Positions 17,249-25,836 are shown, counted from the stretch's first letter. The stretch is DNA of 64,000 bases from Bacillota bacterium (GCA_023444095.1 JAEZRP010000031.1:51539-115538); one strand, 5' to 3'. Translations and numbers: made by a program. Notes: a model not told the origin generated them from the sequence alone.

Positions 17249-18130
17249 ATGGTTCTGTTGATCGTGAATCCCGTGGCGGGGAAGCTTCGTGCCAGAACCG
17301 CGCTGTTTGAGATCGTGGATGTCATGAGCGCGGCGAATCTGGAAGTGAACGTACGCGTCTCCCGCCATCGCGGTCACGCGCGCGAAATCGCCCAAGCGGC
17401 GAAGCGCGACCAATATGAAAAAATCGTATGTGTGGGCGGCGACGGCACGCTCAATGAGGTGATCACGGGTCTCGTGCGCTCCGGCGAAAACATCCCGCTG
17501 GGGTACATCCCGCTGGGGAGCACCAATGACTTCGCCAATTCCCTCAAGCTATCGCGCGACGTGCGAGAGGCGACGCGCGCCGCGGTCGAAGGCGAGCCCC
17601 GCGCGCTCGACGTCGGCGCGTTCGGCGACGAACGCATCTTTTCATACATCGCGTCGTTTGGATTGTTCACCGCCGCGTCCTACTCCGCCCCGCAGGCAAC
17701 CAAGAACGCGCTTGGTCACTTTGCATACATCCTCGAGGGCATCAAGGACATCGTGAACATCCGCTCGTTCCACATGGCGGTCGAGGCAGACGGCATCCGC
17801 CTCGAGGACGACTACATTTTCGGCGCGGTCGCCAACTCGACGTCCATCGCCGGGATCGTGAGGCTCGACAGCGACATCGTGGACATGTCAGACGGACTTT
17901 TCGAGATCATGCTCGTCAAAACCATCCGCTCGCCGAACGATTTGAACCTCGTGCTCGGCTCCCTCATGAACTCGGACTTCAATAACAAGATGTTCGACTT
18001 CGTCCACGCGCCGGAGGTCCGGTTCACAGTCGATCAGGAGGTCATGTGGTCGCTCGACGGCGAGGAAGCCGCGGGCGGGCGCGAGACGCAGATCCGAAAC
18101 ATGCACAACGCGATCACGATCTATAAATAA
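17249..18130 (+). CDS. Diacylglycerol/lipid kinase (DagK/YegS/BmrU family)
   Basis: A 293-residue kinase phosphorylating diacylglycerol or a related lipid. Seen: LLIVNPVAGK at the N-terminus, the nucleotide-binding VCVGGDGTLNEVITGL near residue 60, YIPLGSTNDFANSL near 90, and the C-terminal beta-domain ending DGEEAAGGRETQIRNM. Length and motif order are normal for the family. ATG 17249 has GGGAGG eight bases upstream. In Bacillota such enzymes recycle diacylglycerol released by lipoteichoic acid or teichoic-type synthesis, which could connect it to the polymer genes at 1–5.7 kb; that link is inferred. Its transcript ends at the hairpin inside the neighbouring HAD gene. Confidence 0.9.
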   Translation: MVLLIVNPVAGKLRARTALFEIVDVMSAANLEVNVRVSRHRGHAREIAQAAKRDQYEKIVCVGGDGTLNEVITGLVRSGENIPLGYIPLGSTNDFANSLKLSRDVREATRAAVEGEPRALDVGAFGDERIFSYIASFGLFTAASYSAPQATKNALGHFAYILEGIKDIVNIRSFHMAVEADGIRLEDDYIFGAVANSTSIAGIVRLDSDIVDMSDGLFEIMLVKTIRSPNDLNLVLGSLMNSDFNNKMFDFVHAPEVRFTVDQEVMWSLDGEEAAGGRETQIRNMHNAITIYK

Positions 18131-18132
18131 GT

Positions 18133-18780
18133 CTACAGGAAATTGAGGATGTCCCGGAGCCGGAAGGCGACCGGGACGTCCGCTTTTTTGTGTTCCCCCG
18201 GATACCAGATCGCGCGCATGCCCGCGCTCCCCGCGCCGATGACGTCGTTCTCGTAGTGGTCGCCGACGTAAACCGCGCGGTCTGGCGCGACGCCGAGCGC
18301 GTCGAGACAGATCTCAAAGATGCGCGGGTCGGGCTTATGGATGCCGATATCGCCCGAGACGACGACCGCGCCGAAGCGGCCCCGGATGCCGAGGCGGTCG
18401 ATCTTCGCGTGCTGGCCGTCGGAGGTGCCGTTCGTGACGAGGCCGAGCCTGAAGCGCGGCGCAAGCGCGTCCAGTACCTCCGCCATGTCTGGATCTGGCA
18501 CGACGAAGCGGGAAAACGCCTCGAAATGACCCGCAAGCAGATCTTCCACCGCATCGCGCAGCTTCCAGCGCTCGATGATCGTCCCGTACAGGATGGATTT
18601 CTTTCCGTAGCCGTCCCGATCGAGCTCCTCCATGAAAGCGATCATGCTTTCGAGGTCCTCCGGGAGATTGCCGTCCGGAAAACGATCTGATATGAACGCG
18701 GCCGCAAACGCGCGGAAGGAAGCGCGACGGTCGAGAAGCGTGTTGTCGAGATCGAAGAGGACCGCGTCGATGTTCGTCAT
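18133..18780 (-). CDS. HAD superfamily hydrolase (subfamily IA, YjjG/phosphoglycolate-phosphatase-like)
   Basis: A 215-residue haloacid-dehalogenase-type phosphatase. The four motifs are visible: DAVLFDLDNTLLDRR with the nucleophile Asp (motif I), GLVTNGTSDGQ (motif II Thr), a lysine in GIHKPDPRIFE (motif III) and YVGDHYENDVIGAGSAGM (motif IV acidic pair). An alpha-helical cap lies between motifs I and II. The substrate (a sugar phosphate, nucleotide or damaged metabolite) cannot be assigned. It overlaps the rluA-type gene by four bases (ATGA). Its last codons double as the terminator of the convergent lipid-kinase gene, two bases away. Confidence 0.88.
   Translation of the reverse strand: MTNIDAVLFDLDNTLLDRRASFRAFAAAFISDRFPDGNLPEDLESMIAFMEELDRDGYGKKSILYGTIIERWKLRDAVEDLLAGHFEAFSRFVVPDPDMAEVLDALAPRFRLGLVTNGTSDGQHAKIDRLGIRGRFGAVVVSGDIGIHKPDPRIFEICLDALGVAPDRAVYVGDHYENDVIGAGSAGMRAIWYPGEHKKADVPVAFRLRDILNFL
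18147..18189 (+). terminator. Rho-independent terminator of the lipid kinase, lying inside the convergent HAD gene
   Basis: GGATGTCCCGG (18147–18157) pairs with CCGGGACGTCC (18171–18181) around a 13-base loop, followed by GC and six Ts (18184–18189). The whole element is within the last coding bases of the − strand HAD gene. Confidence 0.8.
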
Positions 18781-19670
18781 TTGTCGTTCTCCTTTGTTTG
18801 AATGAGCGCGCGCAGTTCATCCGGCAGCGGGCTATCGGCCTCGACCATCGCGCCCGTCATGGGATGCGCGACGGCGAGGCGCGCGGAATGGAGCGCGAAC
18901 CGCCCCGGCAACTGGGGGATCTCTGTCCCGTACAGGAAGTCGCCCGCCACGGGATGGCCGATGGCCGCCATGTGGACGCGAATCTGGTGCGTCCTTCCCG
19001 TCTCGAGACGAAGCCGGATCAGAGAATACGCTTCAAAGCTGCCCAGGGAACGCCAGCGCGTCAAGGCACGCTGGCCGTTAACCGGATTGATCACGCGCCG
19101 GATCGACGCCTCGTCCGCCTTCGCGATGGGGAGGTCGATCTCACCCTCGCCCGCGAGGGAACCGCACACCACCGCGAGGTATTCGCGCACGAACGCGCCG
19201 GTGTGTAACCTTTTCTGGAGGATCTGGCAGGCGTGCGCATTCTTCGCCGCGCACAGAAGTCCGCTCGTCCCCTTGTCAAGCCGATTGAGCGGCCGGAACA
19301 GGAAGTCCGGTCCGTAAAGCGCCGCGAGCCGGTTTTCGAGCGTCGGTCCATCCTGCCGGACGGATACCTGACAGGCGAGCGGCGCGGGCTTGTCGATCAC
19401 GAGGATATCATCGTCCTCGTAAGCGATCCTGACCGGGGTGAAGTCCGGCGCGACGGGCGCGCGCTCCTTCTCGGACAGCGCGACCTCGACCACGTCGCCC
19501 GTGCGCAGCAGGTAATTCGCGTGCTCGGTCCGCCCGTTCACGCGCAGTCCGCCCGATTGCTTGAGGGCGGCGTATTGCGTGTAGCTGACGTCCATCGTTC
19601 CCCGGACGAAATACTTGAGCTTCCGGCCCGCGTCCGCCTCCGCGACAGCCACGCTGATGATTTTTCCCAT
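18777..19670 (-). CDS. RluA-family pseudouridine synthase
   Basis: A 297-residue enzyme isomerising uridine to pseudouridine in rRNA or tRNA. It has an N-terminal S4-like RNA-binding region (VSYTQYAALKQSGGLRVNG, LLRTGDVVEV) and a catalytic domain. The motif RLDKGTSGLLCAAKN near residue 130 carries the catalytic Asp, preceded by Asn where His is usual. RLETGRTHQIRVHMAAIGHPV and FALHSARLAVAHPMTG complete the family pattern. Target position is unclear: RluD-like or YhcT/YjbO-like paralogs look alike. It is the first gene of a two-gene unit with the HAD hydrolase. The ABC exporter genes end four bases upstream, so all five may be one transcript. Confidence 0.9.
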   Translation of the reverse strand: MGKIISVAVAEADAGRKLKYFVRGTMDVSYTQYAALKQSGGLRVNGRTEHANYLLRTGDVVEVALSEKERAPVAPDFTPVRIAYEDDDILVIDKPAPLACQVSVRQDGPTLENRLAALYGPDFLFRPLNRLDKGTSGLLCAAKNAHACQILQKRLHTGAFVREYLAVVCGSLAGEGEIDLPIAKADEASIRRVINPVNGQRALTRWRSLGSFEAYSLIRLRLETGRTHQIRVHMAAIGHPVAGDFLYGTEIPQLPGRFALHSARLAVAHPMTGAMVEADSPLPDELRALIQTKENDK

Positions 19671-19673
19671 ATG

Positions 19674-20465
19674 CTATGACCCCGTGGAGCGATAGTGCCG
19701 CACGCCAAAGCGCCAGCACAGAAAGCCCAGACAGAAGAACGCCAGCCCGAGCGCGGGCGAGAGATATGAAGCCCACAGAGGCGCAAAATTCTTGTGAAGG
19801 AGCGCGCTCATCGGCCAGTAGTTGATCGCAGCCAGCGGGATCACATAGGTAAACAGGTTACGGAACCAGCCCGTGTAGATGTCGATGGGATAACTCGACG
19901 CCTGAACGCCTCCATGCGTGAAGATGTTGAACACCTCGAGAGATTCGACGGTAAAAAAGCTGGTCATCGCGCGCACGAGCATCACGCCGCCGTAGGTCAT
20001 GGAGCCGAAAGAGATCGCGGCGATCACGAGCGTCCACTCCCCCGCGCCCCAGCCGGGCTTCGCCGAAGCGATGCCGAGCACGAACGGAAGAAGGCCGTTC
20101 AGGAACCGACCGACGCGCAGGAGTTGAAACTCGCTTCCCAGAACCTGCAGAAACACGCTGCGCGGGCGGAGGAGCAGCCGGTCGAACTCGCCGGTGCGGA
20201 TGTGCCGATCGATGGTGTCGAAGCCGCGCATATACGCCTCCGCGAGGGCGAAGGCCATGTAGGTCATGCCGTAGAAGATCATGACCTCGGGAAGCGTCCA
20301 CGCGCCGAGCGCGCGGAACCGCTGGAACAGGGCGTACACGGCGTAGAGCTCGATGATGCTCACGCAAAAGTTGCTGAGCGTGTAGAGGAAAAACGACATC
20401 CGGTACTGCGTCTGCACGCGGAAGGACACCGCGAGAAACTTGAAATACAACGCCAATCCGCTCAT
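19674..20465 (-). CDS. ABC-2 family permease subunit (PF06182/DUF990-like), B
   Basis: A 263-residue membrane protein with six predicted spans. The family-specific segment GFDTIDRHIRTGEFDRLLLRPRS follows the second span, and the C-terminus has SYLSPALGLAFFCLGFLCWRFGVRHYRSTGS. Together with the next gene it forms a heterodimeric channel of the type found with daunorubicin-exporter-like or viologen-exporter-like ATPases. It starts two bases after the preceding permease gene. What is exported is unknown; the family is often found with lipid, antibiotic or toxic-compound efflux. Confidence 0.83.
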   Translation of the reverse strand: MSGLALYFKFLAVSFRVQTQYRMSFFLYTLSNFCVSIIELYAVYALFQRFRALGAWTLPEVMIFYGMTYMAFALAEAYMRGFDTIDRHIRTGEFDRLLLRPRSVFLQVLGSEFQLLRVGRFLNGLLPFVLGIASAKPGWGAGEWTLVIAAISFGSMTYGGVMLVRAMTSFFTVESLEVFNIFTHGGVQASSYPIDIYTGWFRNLFTYVIPLAAINYWPMSALLHKNFAPLWASYLSPALGLAFFCLGFLCWRFGVRHYRSTGS

Positions 20466-20467
20466 TG

Positions 20468-21268
20468 TCAACCTCCCGCGACGGTCACGCGCGCAAGTCC
20501 GCGCCGAATCAGATACCTGCCCCAAAGCACAAAGACCGCCGTCCAGGAAATTTGCACACAGCAGACCCACAGCACGTTTTGGGGCGCGAGGCTCCCGCAA
20601 AAAAGCTGCGAAGGGAGGTCCATCACGCCAGCGAAGGGCTGCAGGCGGATAACGGGCTGAATCCAGTCGGGCATGAGTCTGAGTGGGATGATGTTCCCGG
20701 CGAACACCATAGAAAGCGACGGAATGAAGCGCACGATCCCCTCGCTCCGGATCGTCCGGAGAATGATCGCGTGCATGAAATTCACGATCGACGCGGAAAG
20801 AAGGACCGCGCAGAGAATGGCCGGAAGCCACGCGAGAAAGCCGCCGGGCGTTGGCATCCGCATGCCGTAGGGCGGGGGCACGAGCCACAGCGCGATAACG
20901 AACTGCGGCAGGGCGCGAAGCAGGGTCGGCGCGGTCCTTTCGGCCACCGTGCGTGCAAACCACATGAAATACAGATCCAGAGGGCGCGCCAACTCGTAGG
21001 CCACTTTCCCGGTGAGCACGGAATCCCGGATTTCGGCGTCCGTCGTCCACGGCAGAATGCCCAGCGTCGCCTGTCCGATCCAGATGTATGTCGCCGCCTG
21101 CGCAAAGCTCATGGGCTGCGCGGCGTCGGACGACTGATAGAATGCGAACAGAACAAGCACCATCATCATGCCGAACACCCACTGGGTCGCGATGCCCGCG
21201 AGCGCCGCCGTGCGGTACTGGATGAGCGTCAGAAACCGCATGCGGAAAAACGACAGGTACGTGCTCAT
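20468..21268 (-). CDS. ABC-2 family permease subunit (PF06182/DUF990-like), A
   Basis: A 266-residue six-span membrane protein, paralogous to the next subunit. Its corresponding family loop is DAEIRDSVLTGKVAYELARPLDLY near residue 78. Spans are visible at TQWVFGMMMVLVLFAFY, LPQFVIALWLVP, LPAILCAVLLSASIVNF, and VCCVQISWTAVFVLW. The start overlaps the stop of the ATPase gene by four bases (ATGA), giving tight stoichiometric coupling. It is essential to the same exporter as the genes on both sides. Confidence 0.83.
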   Translation of the reverse strand: MSTYLSFFRMRFLTLIQYRTAALAGIATQWVFGMMMVLVLFAFYQSSDAAQPMSFAQAATYIWIGQATLGILPWTTDAEIRDSVLTGKVAYELARPLDLYFMWFARTVAERTAPTLLRALPQFVIALWLVPPPYGMRMPTPGGFLAWLPAILCAVLLSASIVNFMHAIILRTIRSEGIVRFIPSLSMVFAGNIIPLRLMPDWIQPVIRLQPFAGVMDLPSQLFCGSLAPQNVLWVCCVQISWTAVFVLWGRYLIRRGLARVTVAGG

Positions 21269-22230
21269 TCCGCGCCTCCCGCGAGCTCCGCGTACACCTT
21301 AGCGACGACGCGCTCGATGGGCGTGTGCTCGATCGTCACGTCGCCGAGGCCGCACTTCCGGTCGATCTCGGCGATGAGGCTCGCCGCGGACGTGACCGCA
21401 GGATCGAAGCGGATCGTGAGCATCCGCCCGTCCGTCTCCAGGGAAAGCACCTGGGCGTCGAGCGCGCACGGGTCGGGATTTTGGACCTCGCAGGTGAGGA
21501 TCCGCTCGTCCCGTCCGCGCCGGAGCAGCGAGATGTCCCCGTCGAGGAGCTTTTCGCCCGCCCCGATGAGCATGACGCGGGAGCACAGCGATTCGATGTC
21601 GTCCATGTCGTGTGTGGTGAGGATGGCAGTCACGCCGCGTTCCTTGTTGATGTGCTTGATGAAGTCGCGCACGGCGAGCTTGGTCGCCGCGTCGAGGCCG
21701 ATGGTTGGTTCGTCGAGGAACAGAACGCGCGGGCTGTGTAAGAGCGACGCCGCGAGCTCGCAGCGCATCCTTTGGCCCAGCGAGAGCTGGCGCACGGGAG
21801 TATTGAGAAGGGGTTCAAGAAGAAGTCGTCCCGATAGCTCGTCCAGTGACTTTCGGTAGTCGGAAGAAGGGACTCGGTAGATGTCTTTCAGAAGGGAGAA
21901 GGAATCGATCACGGGAAGGTCCCACCAGAGCTGACTTCGTTGGCCAAACACCACGCCGATGTGCGCCGCGTGGCGCGCGCGGGATTCCCAGGGCGTCAGG
22001 CCGTTCACCATGCACCGCCCGCCGTCCGGGGTGAGGATGCCGGAGAGGATCTTGACCGTCGTCGACTTGCCCGCGCCGTTTGGGCCGATGTATCCGACGA
22101 GCTCGCCCTCGGCAATTTCGAAGGACACGCCGCGGAGCGCCTCGATCCGCTTTGCGCTCCGTCCGAGAAGGCCCTTCTTCTCTCGCACGATATAGGTCTT
22201 GGTTAGCCCGGCGGCCGATATCGCGGCCAT
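21265..22230 (-). CDS. ABC transporter ATP-binding protein (daunorubicin-resistance-type exporter)
   Basis: A 321-residue ATPase. Walker A is GPNGAGKSTT near residue 55, the Q-loop region GVVFGQRSQLWWDLP near 100, signature LSLGQRMRCELA near 150 and Walker B VLFLDEPTIGLD near 170. The H-loop is TTHDMDD. A C-terminal extension of about 90 residues (EVQNPDPCALDAQVL...) is typical of DrrA-like exporters. ATG 22230 has GGGAGGGTGA just upstream; the frame open to 22248 lacks one. The insertion of KKGLLGRSAKRIEAL between the first strands fits the DUF990-partner subgroup. It heads the exporter operon behind the promoter at 22266–22295. Confidence 0.92.
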   Translation of the reverse strand: MAAISAAGLTKTYIVREKKGLLGRSAKRIEALRGVSFEIAEGELVGYIGPNGAGKSTTVKILSGILTPDGGRCMVNGLTPWESRARHAAHIGVVFGQRSQLWWDLPVIDSFSLLKDIYRVPSSDYRKSLDELSGRLLLEPLLNTPVRQLSLGQRMRCELAASLLHSPRVLFLDEPTIGLDAATKLAVRDFIKHINKERGVTAILTTHDMDDIESLCSRVMLIGAGEKLLDGDISLLRRGRDERILTCEVQNPDPCALDAQVLSLETDGRMLTIRFDPAVTSAASLIAEIDRKCGLGDVTIEHTPIERVVAKVYAELAGGAE

Positions 22231-22265
22231 GGTATCACCCTCCCTCATTTGGCGTCAAGGCATAT

Positions 22266-22295
22266 ATGATATCACAAAGCGCACCTCTCTGTCAA
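22266..22295 (-). promoter_or_regulatory. Sigma-A promoter of the ABC exporter operon
   Basis: On the − strand: TTGACA (22295–22290), 18-base spacer, TATCAT (22271–22266). Its −35 box is only eight bases from the −35 box of the opposite promoter. Confidence 0.75.
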
Positions 22296-22303
22296 CCCGT
22301 TAT

Positions 22304-22332
22304 TTGACAGAAACGAGAGAATCGGGTATAAT
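22304..22332 (+). promoter_or_regulatory. Perfect-consensus sigma-A promoter of the NUDIX gene
   Basis: TTGACA (22304–22309), 17-base spacer, TATAAT (22327–22332): all twelve consensus positions match. Confidence 0.88.
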
Positions 22333-22370
22333 GATCAATTACCAATCTGACAAATGAGGTGATTCCCACG

Positions 22371-22862
22371 ATGGAACGATACGAAGTTTACACGCAGGCG
22401 CGCGTCCCGACGGGCGAGACGCGCGCGCGATACGAAATGCTTCGGGAAGGCGAATATCGCCTCGGCGCGGAAATCTGGATTCTTCATTCGGACGGGCGGC
22501 TCATGATCACGAAGCGTCACCAGGAAAAGCGCGAGTACCCGGGTTTGTGGGAATGCACGGGCGGCTTCGTTTGCGCGGGCGAGACGACCATCGACACAAT
22601 CGTTCGCGAAGTGGGGGAAGAAATCGGGCTCCCCCTCTCCCCCGCCTCCATCCGCCTCGTTGCGACGGAGCTGAGAGACCGCCAGTTCATCGACCTTTAT
22701 ACCGCGACCGCTGACGTGGAAATCACGTCCCTCACCCTCCAGAGAGAAGAGGTGACGGACGCGAAGTGGGTGACATTTGACGAGTTGACCGCCTTGCGCG
22801 ACCGAGGCGAATTCGTCGATTTCATCTATGACCGGATTGTGCGGCACAAGGACGAGGTTTGA
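22371..22862 (+). CDS. NUDIX hydrolase
   Basis: A 163-residue NUDIX protein hydrolysing a nucleoside diphosphate linked to another moiety. The NUDIX box GGFVCAGETTIDTIVREVGEE (G-x5-E-x7-R-E-x2-E-E) is intact near residues 65–86. The N-terminal layout (ERYEVYTQARVPTGETR) and WILHSDGRLMITKRHQEKREYPGLWECTGG resemble the YfcD / isopentenyl-diphosphate-isomerase-like subgroup, although the isomerase cysteine and other catalytic residues are not evident. ATG 22371 is preferred to the GTG at 22359 because GAGGTG lies about ten bases before it. It is a single-gene unit driven by a perfect promoter. The substrate is unknown. Confidence 0.9.
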   Translation: MERYEVYTQARVPTGETRARYEMLREGEYRLGAEIWILHSDGRLMITKRHQEKREYPGLWECTGGFVCAGETTIDTIVREVGEEIGLPLSPASIRLVATELRDRQFIDLYTATADVEITSLTLQREEVTDAKWVTFDELTALRDRGEFVDFIYDRIVRHKDEV

Positions 22863-22961
22863 TCGTGGTCAGTCGAAGGTCCAGCTCCGGCAGTCGATCT
22901 CGTTGCCTGGGAGGAAGTCCGGTCCGTAAGCGCGTCCCGGAACGCGCGCAGGAAATCGCGG

Positions 22962-24767
22962 TCAATCCTCAAACTCCCAAAATTCGAATTTGATATCGTC
23001 GCCGTAGAAGTAGTCCGCCGTGCCGTCCGCGTAGAAGATCGAACTGACGCCGATATAGAGGCGGTTCACTTCGCTCCATTGCGGCAACGTGACATAGGAT
23101 GAATAGACCGTGTCGCCCGGATCCAGCGCCTTGCTTGAACGCCAGTCAAACGTTCGATCGCCATAGATGCGCGTTCCCTTTGCGTTCGTCGCATATATGG
23201 TGAGATCGAACGCCTCGACTTCCTTTCCCCGCGGCCTGTTTGAAATCTCGAAGTGGATCTTGATCATGTCTCCGGTGAGTTCATACCATTCCGCGTACGC
23301 GTCTGACTTGATATACAGCGCCTTGACCGGCTTTGTATAGGGCACGGGCGTACCTTCGAACAGGAACTTCTGCATCTCGTCCGAGGCGATTTCCGGATCG
23401 CTGTCGTATACGCCCGACACCTTGGCGCAGAGCCCGTTTGCAAGGTTGAACTGAACGACGGCATTGCGCGTCATCTTTCCGAAGATCCCGTCGTCCGTTC
23501 CCTCGCTCAGATAGCTCAGCGCGATGAGCGCGCCCTGCATCTGTTTGACCTCCGCGCCCTTATCGCCCATCTTCAGCTCATGATAGGTGCGCGACAGGGG
23601 CGGCGTGCCTCCGTCCTCGAATATCTCGAAGCCGCGCCTTCCGAGCTCGACGTCCCCCGCGAGGAACGCCATTTCGTACGCGCCAGCCTCCGCAATGAGG
23701 CCCATCAGCTCCGTCACGTCGAAGGAGCGGCTCACGGCAAGCGTCTTGTACGGTCCGAACGACTTCGTCTCAAAGACGCTTCCGAGGAGATCCGCACCGC
23801 GATAGAGCTTTATTTCAAATGTCATCTCCGTGCCTTCACTCTCCTTCGCGTCCATCGCGAAGATCAGGGAGGCATAATAATCTCGCGCGCCCCGGCCGTC
23901 CTCGACGCCGACCCGGTCGAACGCATGCGTCTCGACCGCATTGATATCCTTCCCCGCCTCGCACCAGACCAGATAGCTTTCGACCAGACGGATGTTCCTC
24001 TCTCCGCGCGGTGCGGGCGTCGGAGAAGGCTTCGGTGCTGGTGTCGGTGTCGGAATGGGCGTCGGGGACGCGCTGGGCAGCGGTCCGCCGGAGATGCGCT
24101 CGTAGCTCTCCCCATCCCATCTGTCATACAGGTCGATCACTTCGCCTGCGTGGACGGCGATGTTGATGTTCTGCGCATAGAGATAGGTGGCGGAGGTGAT
24201 TCCGATCACTTCTCCGTCGTCGTCAAAGAGCGCGCCGCCGCTGCTCCCGGGAGAGATCGGTGCTGTGAACTGGATTTGGGAGACGCCGCCTTCGTCGTAG
24301 AGCGCGCTGATATTGCCGATTGACACGGTGTTCGTGATGCCGATGGGGCTCCCGATCGCAACGACCGTCTGCGCGCGCTTTAAAACGCCGTCCGCGTTGA
24401 ACGTCAGGGGCACGAGCTCGGTGGGCTCCGAAAAGCCGATGATCGCGACGTCGCGCGCTTCATCTGCAATCAATACCCTGTCGAGCATGTACTTGTCGCC
24501 GTCATCCGAATAGCCGACGATAAGGTCGCCGTCCTCGAGAACGTGGTAGTTGGTGACGAGGGTCTTGCTGTCGAAGGCGACAAAACCGCTTCCCGTCGCG
24601 ACGAGCTCGTCGCTTTCATCGTAGATCTCAAGCATCAATACAGATTTCGCCGCGGCCTCGATCCGGTCCGGATCGTCCGAAAACGCGCCTTCCGCGCGCA
24701 CGCCCACAGGCGCGAGGAACATCGCGAACGAAACGAGAAGCAGGACCACCCTCCGAAACGGATTCAT
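22962..24767 (-). CDS. Secreted trypsin-like serine protease with peptidoglycan-binding-like domain
   Basis: 601 residues. A signal peptide (VVLLLVSFAMFLAPVGVRAEG) is followed by an HtrA-like chymotrypsin fold with the complete triad: His in TNYHVLED (near 75), Asp in EARDVAIIGF (near 104) and Ser in ISPGSSGGALF (near 172). A Pro/Thr/Ser linker of about 35 residues follows. Then come a beta-rich segment, a helical segment KMGDKGAEVKQMQGALIALSYLS typical of peptidoglycan-binding type 1 domains (near 400), and a C-terminal beta domain. No PDZ domain is seen, unlike HtrA/DegP. It probably acts outside the cell on envelope proteins. ATG 24767 has GGAGGTAAACTGA in front; the promoter lies inside the preceding gene's end. 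Confidence 0.87.
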   Translation of the reverse strand: MNPFRRVVLLLVSFAMFLAPVGVRAEGAFSDDPDRIEAAAKSVLMLEIYDESDELVATGSGFVAFDSKTLVTNYHVLEDGDLIVGYSDDGDKYMLDRVLIADEARDVAIIGFSEPTELVPLTFNADGVLKRAQTVVAIGSPIGITNTVSIGNISALYDEGGVSQIQFTAPISPGSSGGALFDDDGEVIGITSATYLYAQNINIAVHAGEVIDLYDRWDGESYERISGGPLPSASPTPIPTPTPAPKPSPTPAPRGERNIRLVESYLVWCEAGKDINAVETHAFDRVGVEDGRGARDYYASLIFAMDAKESEGTEMTFEIKLYRGADLLGSVFETKSFGPYKTLAVSRSFDVTELMGLIAEAGAYEMAFLAGDVELGRRGFEIFEDGGTPPLSRTYHELKMGDKGAEVKQMQGALIALSYLSEGTDDGIFGKMTRNAVVQFNLANGLCAKVSGVYDSDPEIASDEMQKFLFEGTPVPYTKPVKALYIKSDAYAEWYELTGDMIKIHFEISNRPRGKEVEAFDLTIYATNAKGTRIYGDRTFDWRSSKALDPGDTVYSSYVTLPQWSEVNRLYIGVSSIFYADGTADYFYGDDIKFEFWEFED

Positions 24768-24799
24768 TCAGTTTACCTCCGCGCCCCATCTTTTTCACA

Positions 24800-24828
24800 A
24801 TTATAACATCAGGTGTGCGGGCGGTCAA
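24800..24828 (-). promoter_or_regulatory. Promoter of the secreted protease gene
   Basis: On the − strand: TTGACC (24828–24823), 17-base spacer, TATAAT (24805–24800). The −35 box and most of the spacer lie inside the last codons of the upstream FMN enzyme. Confidence 0.75.
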
Positions 24829-25726
24829 GCGATTCGCGAAAACGGATCACCCGCCGATCGATTGTTTCGACGCTCGCGGAGCACGTGCGCGCCATCGCGC
24901 CCGCGAGTTCCCCCGTCATCTCCGCGATCTTTTCCGCAACGCCCTCCGCGCCGTTTTCGTTCAGCTTCTCCATAAGCGCGCGACCCACCGAGACGGCTGT
25001 CGCGCCAAGTGCGAGCGCCTTGAATGCGTCGATCCCGGTCTCGATGCCGCAGTCGACGAAGACCGCCATGTCCCCGCCCGCCGCCTCGACAACCTCGGGC
25101 AGCGCCATGAGCGGCGGCAACGCGTAGTCGAGGATTCCGTGATGGTGCGAGACGACCACGCCACGCACGCCGATGTCGCGGCAGATGCGCGCGTCGCGCG
25201 CCCCGAGGACACCCTTGATGATAAACGGCAGCTTCGTCGCGCGGACGAAGGAGGATATCTCCTCAATCGACTTCGCCGACATCCGCATGCCGAGCACCGT
25301 ATCGTACTGGCCGCGCCGGTTAAACGCGTGATCGACGTCCATGCCAACCGCCAGCGCGCCGATCCTCTCCGCGTGCGCAATCCGCTCGAAAATGAGACCG
25401 TTGTCCGCGTAGGGCTTGACGATCTTGATCGTCCTGGCTCCTGTCGCGATGATCGCCCCGAGCTCCTCCGCGTCGCCCATGCCCGTCCAGAGAACCGCGC
25501 CCGCCGCCTTCGCCCCGCGCGCCATTTCCACGGCACCCCCGGGACGCTGTTTGTCAAGATGCGAAAGCGCCGCCGTCATGATGGGCGTCGGGAAGCTTTC
25601 GCCAAAGATCGTCACCTGTGTGGACGGAAGGCGCGCGCCCATGTGGCGCATCTCGATGAGAAGGGAGTCCAGGTAGTCGCGCGTGATGCGATTCGCGTCG
25701 CCCGCGCGGAATGTTTCGTTTGCCAT
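24809..25726 (-). CDS. FMN-dependent alpha-hydroxy-acid dehydrogenase/oxidase family protein
   Basis: A 305-residue TIM-barrel FMN enzyme, shorter than classical lactate oxidases (about 350–370) and of the anaerobe-type subgroup. Seen: an N-terminal TRDYLDSLLIEMRHMGARLPST, substrate/FMN lysine in LPFIIKGVLGARDARICRDIG, HHHG as catalytic-histidine region (VVVSHHHGILDY), and the FMN-phosphate site VFVDCGIETGIDAFKALALGATAVSVGRAL. It likely oxidises a 2-hydroxy acid or acts as an isopentenyl-diphosphate-isomerase-2-like flavoprotein; the exact substrate is unknown. AGGCGGTG precedes ATG 25726. It lies downstream of the gap terminator, and its own promoter is not clear. Confidence 0.83.
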   Translation of the reverse strand: MANETFRAGDANRITRDYLDSLLIEMRHMGARLPSTQVTIFGESFPTPIMTAALSHLDKQRPGGAVEMARGAKAAGAVLWTGMGDAEELGAIIATGARTIKIVKPYADNGLIFERIAHAERIGALAVGMDVDHAFNRRGQYDTVLGMRMSAKSIEEISSFVRATKLPFIIKGVLGARDARICRDIGVRGVVVSHHHGILDYALPPLMALPEVVEAAGGDMAVFVDCGIETGIDAFKALALGATAVSVGRALMEKLNENGAEGVAEKIAEMTGELAGAMARTCSASVETIDRRVIRFRESLDRPHT

Positions 25727-25799
25727 TAGAGCACCGCCTTTTCATTTTATGAGGAGGAATGCGAATATTGATCTGATCCCGTCAAGCCAAATAAGTATG

Positions 25800-25825
25800 A
25801 AAAAGCCCCCGCAAATGCGGAGGCT
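25800..25825 (-). terminator. Rho-independent terminator of gap
   Basis: On the − strand: AGCCTCCGC (25825–25817), loop ATTT, GCGGGGGCT (25812–25804) with one G·T pair, then a run of Ts (complement of the As at 25800–25804). Confidence 0.85.
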
Positions 25826-25836
25826 TCGTTTGACGG

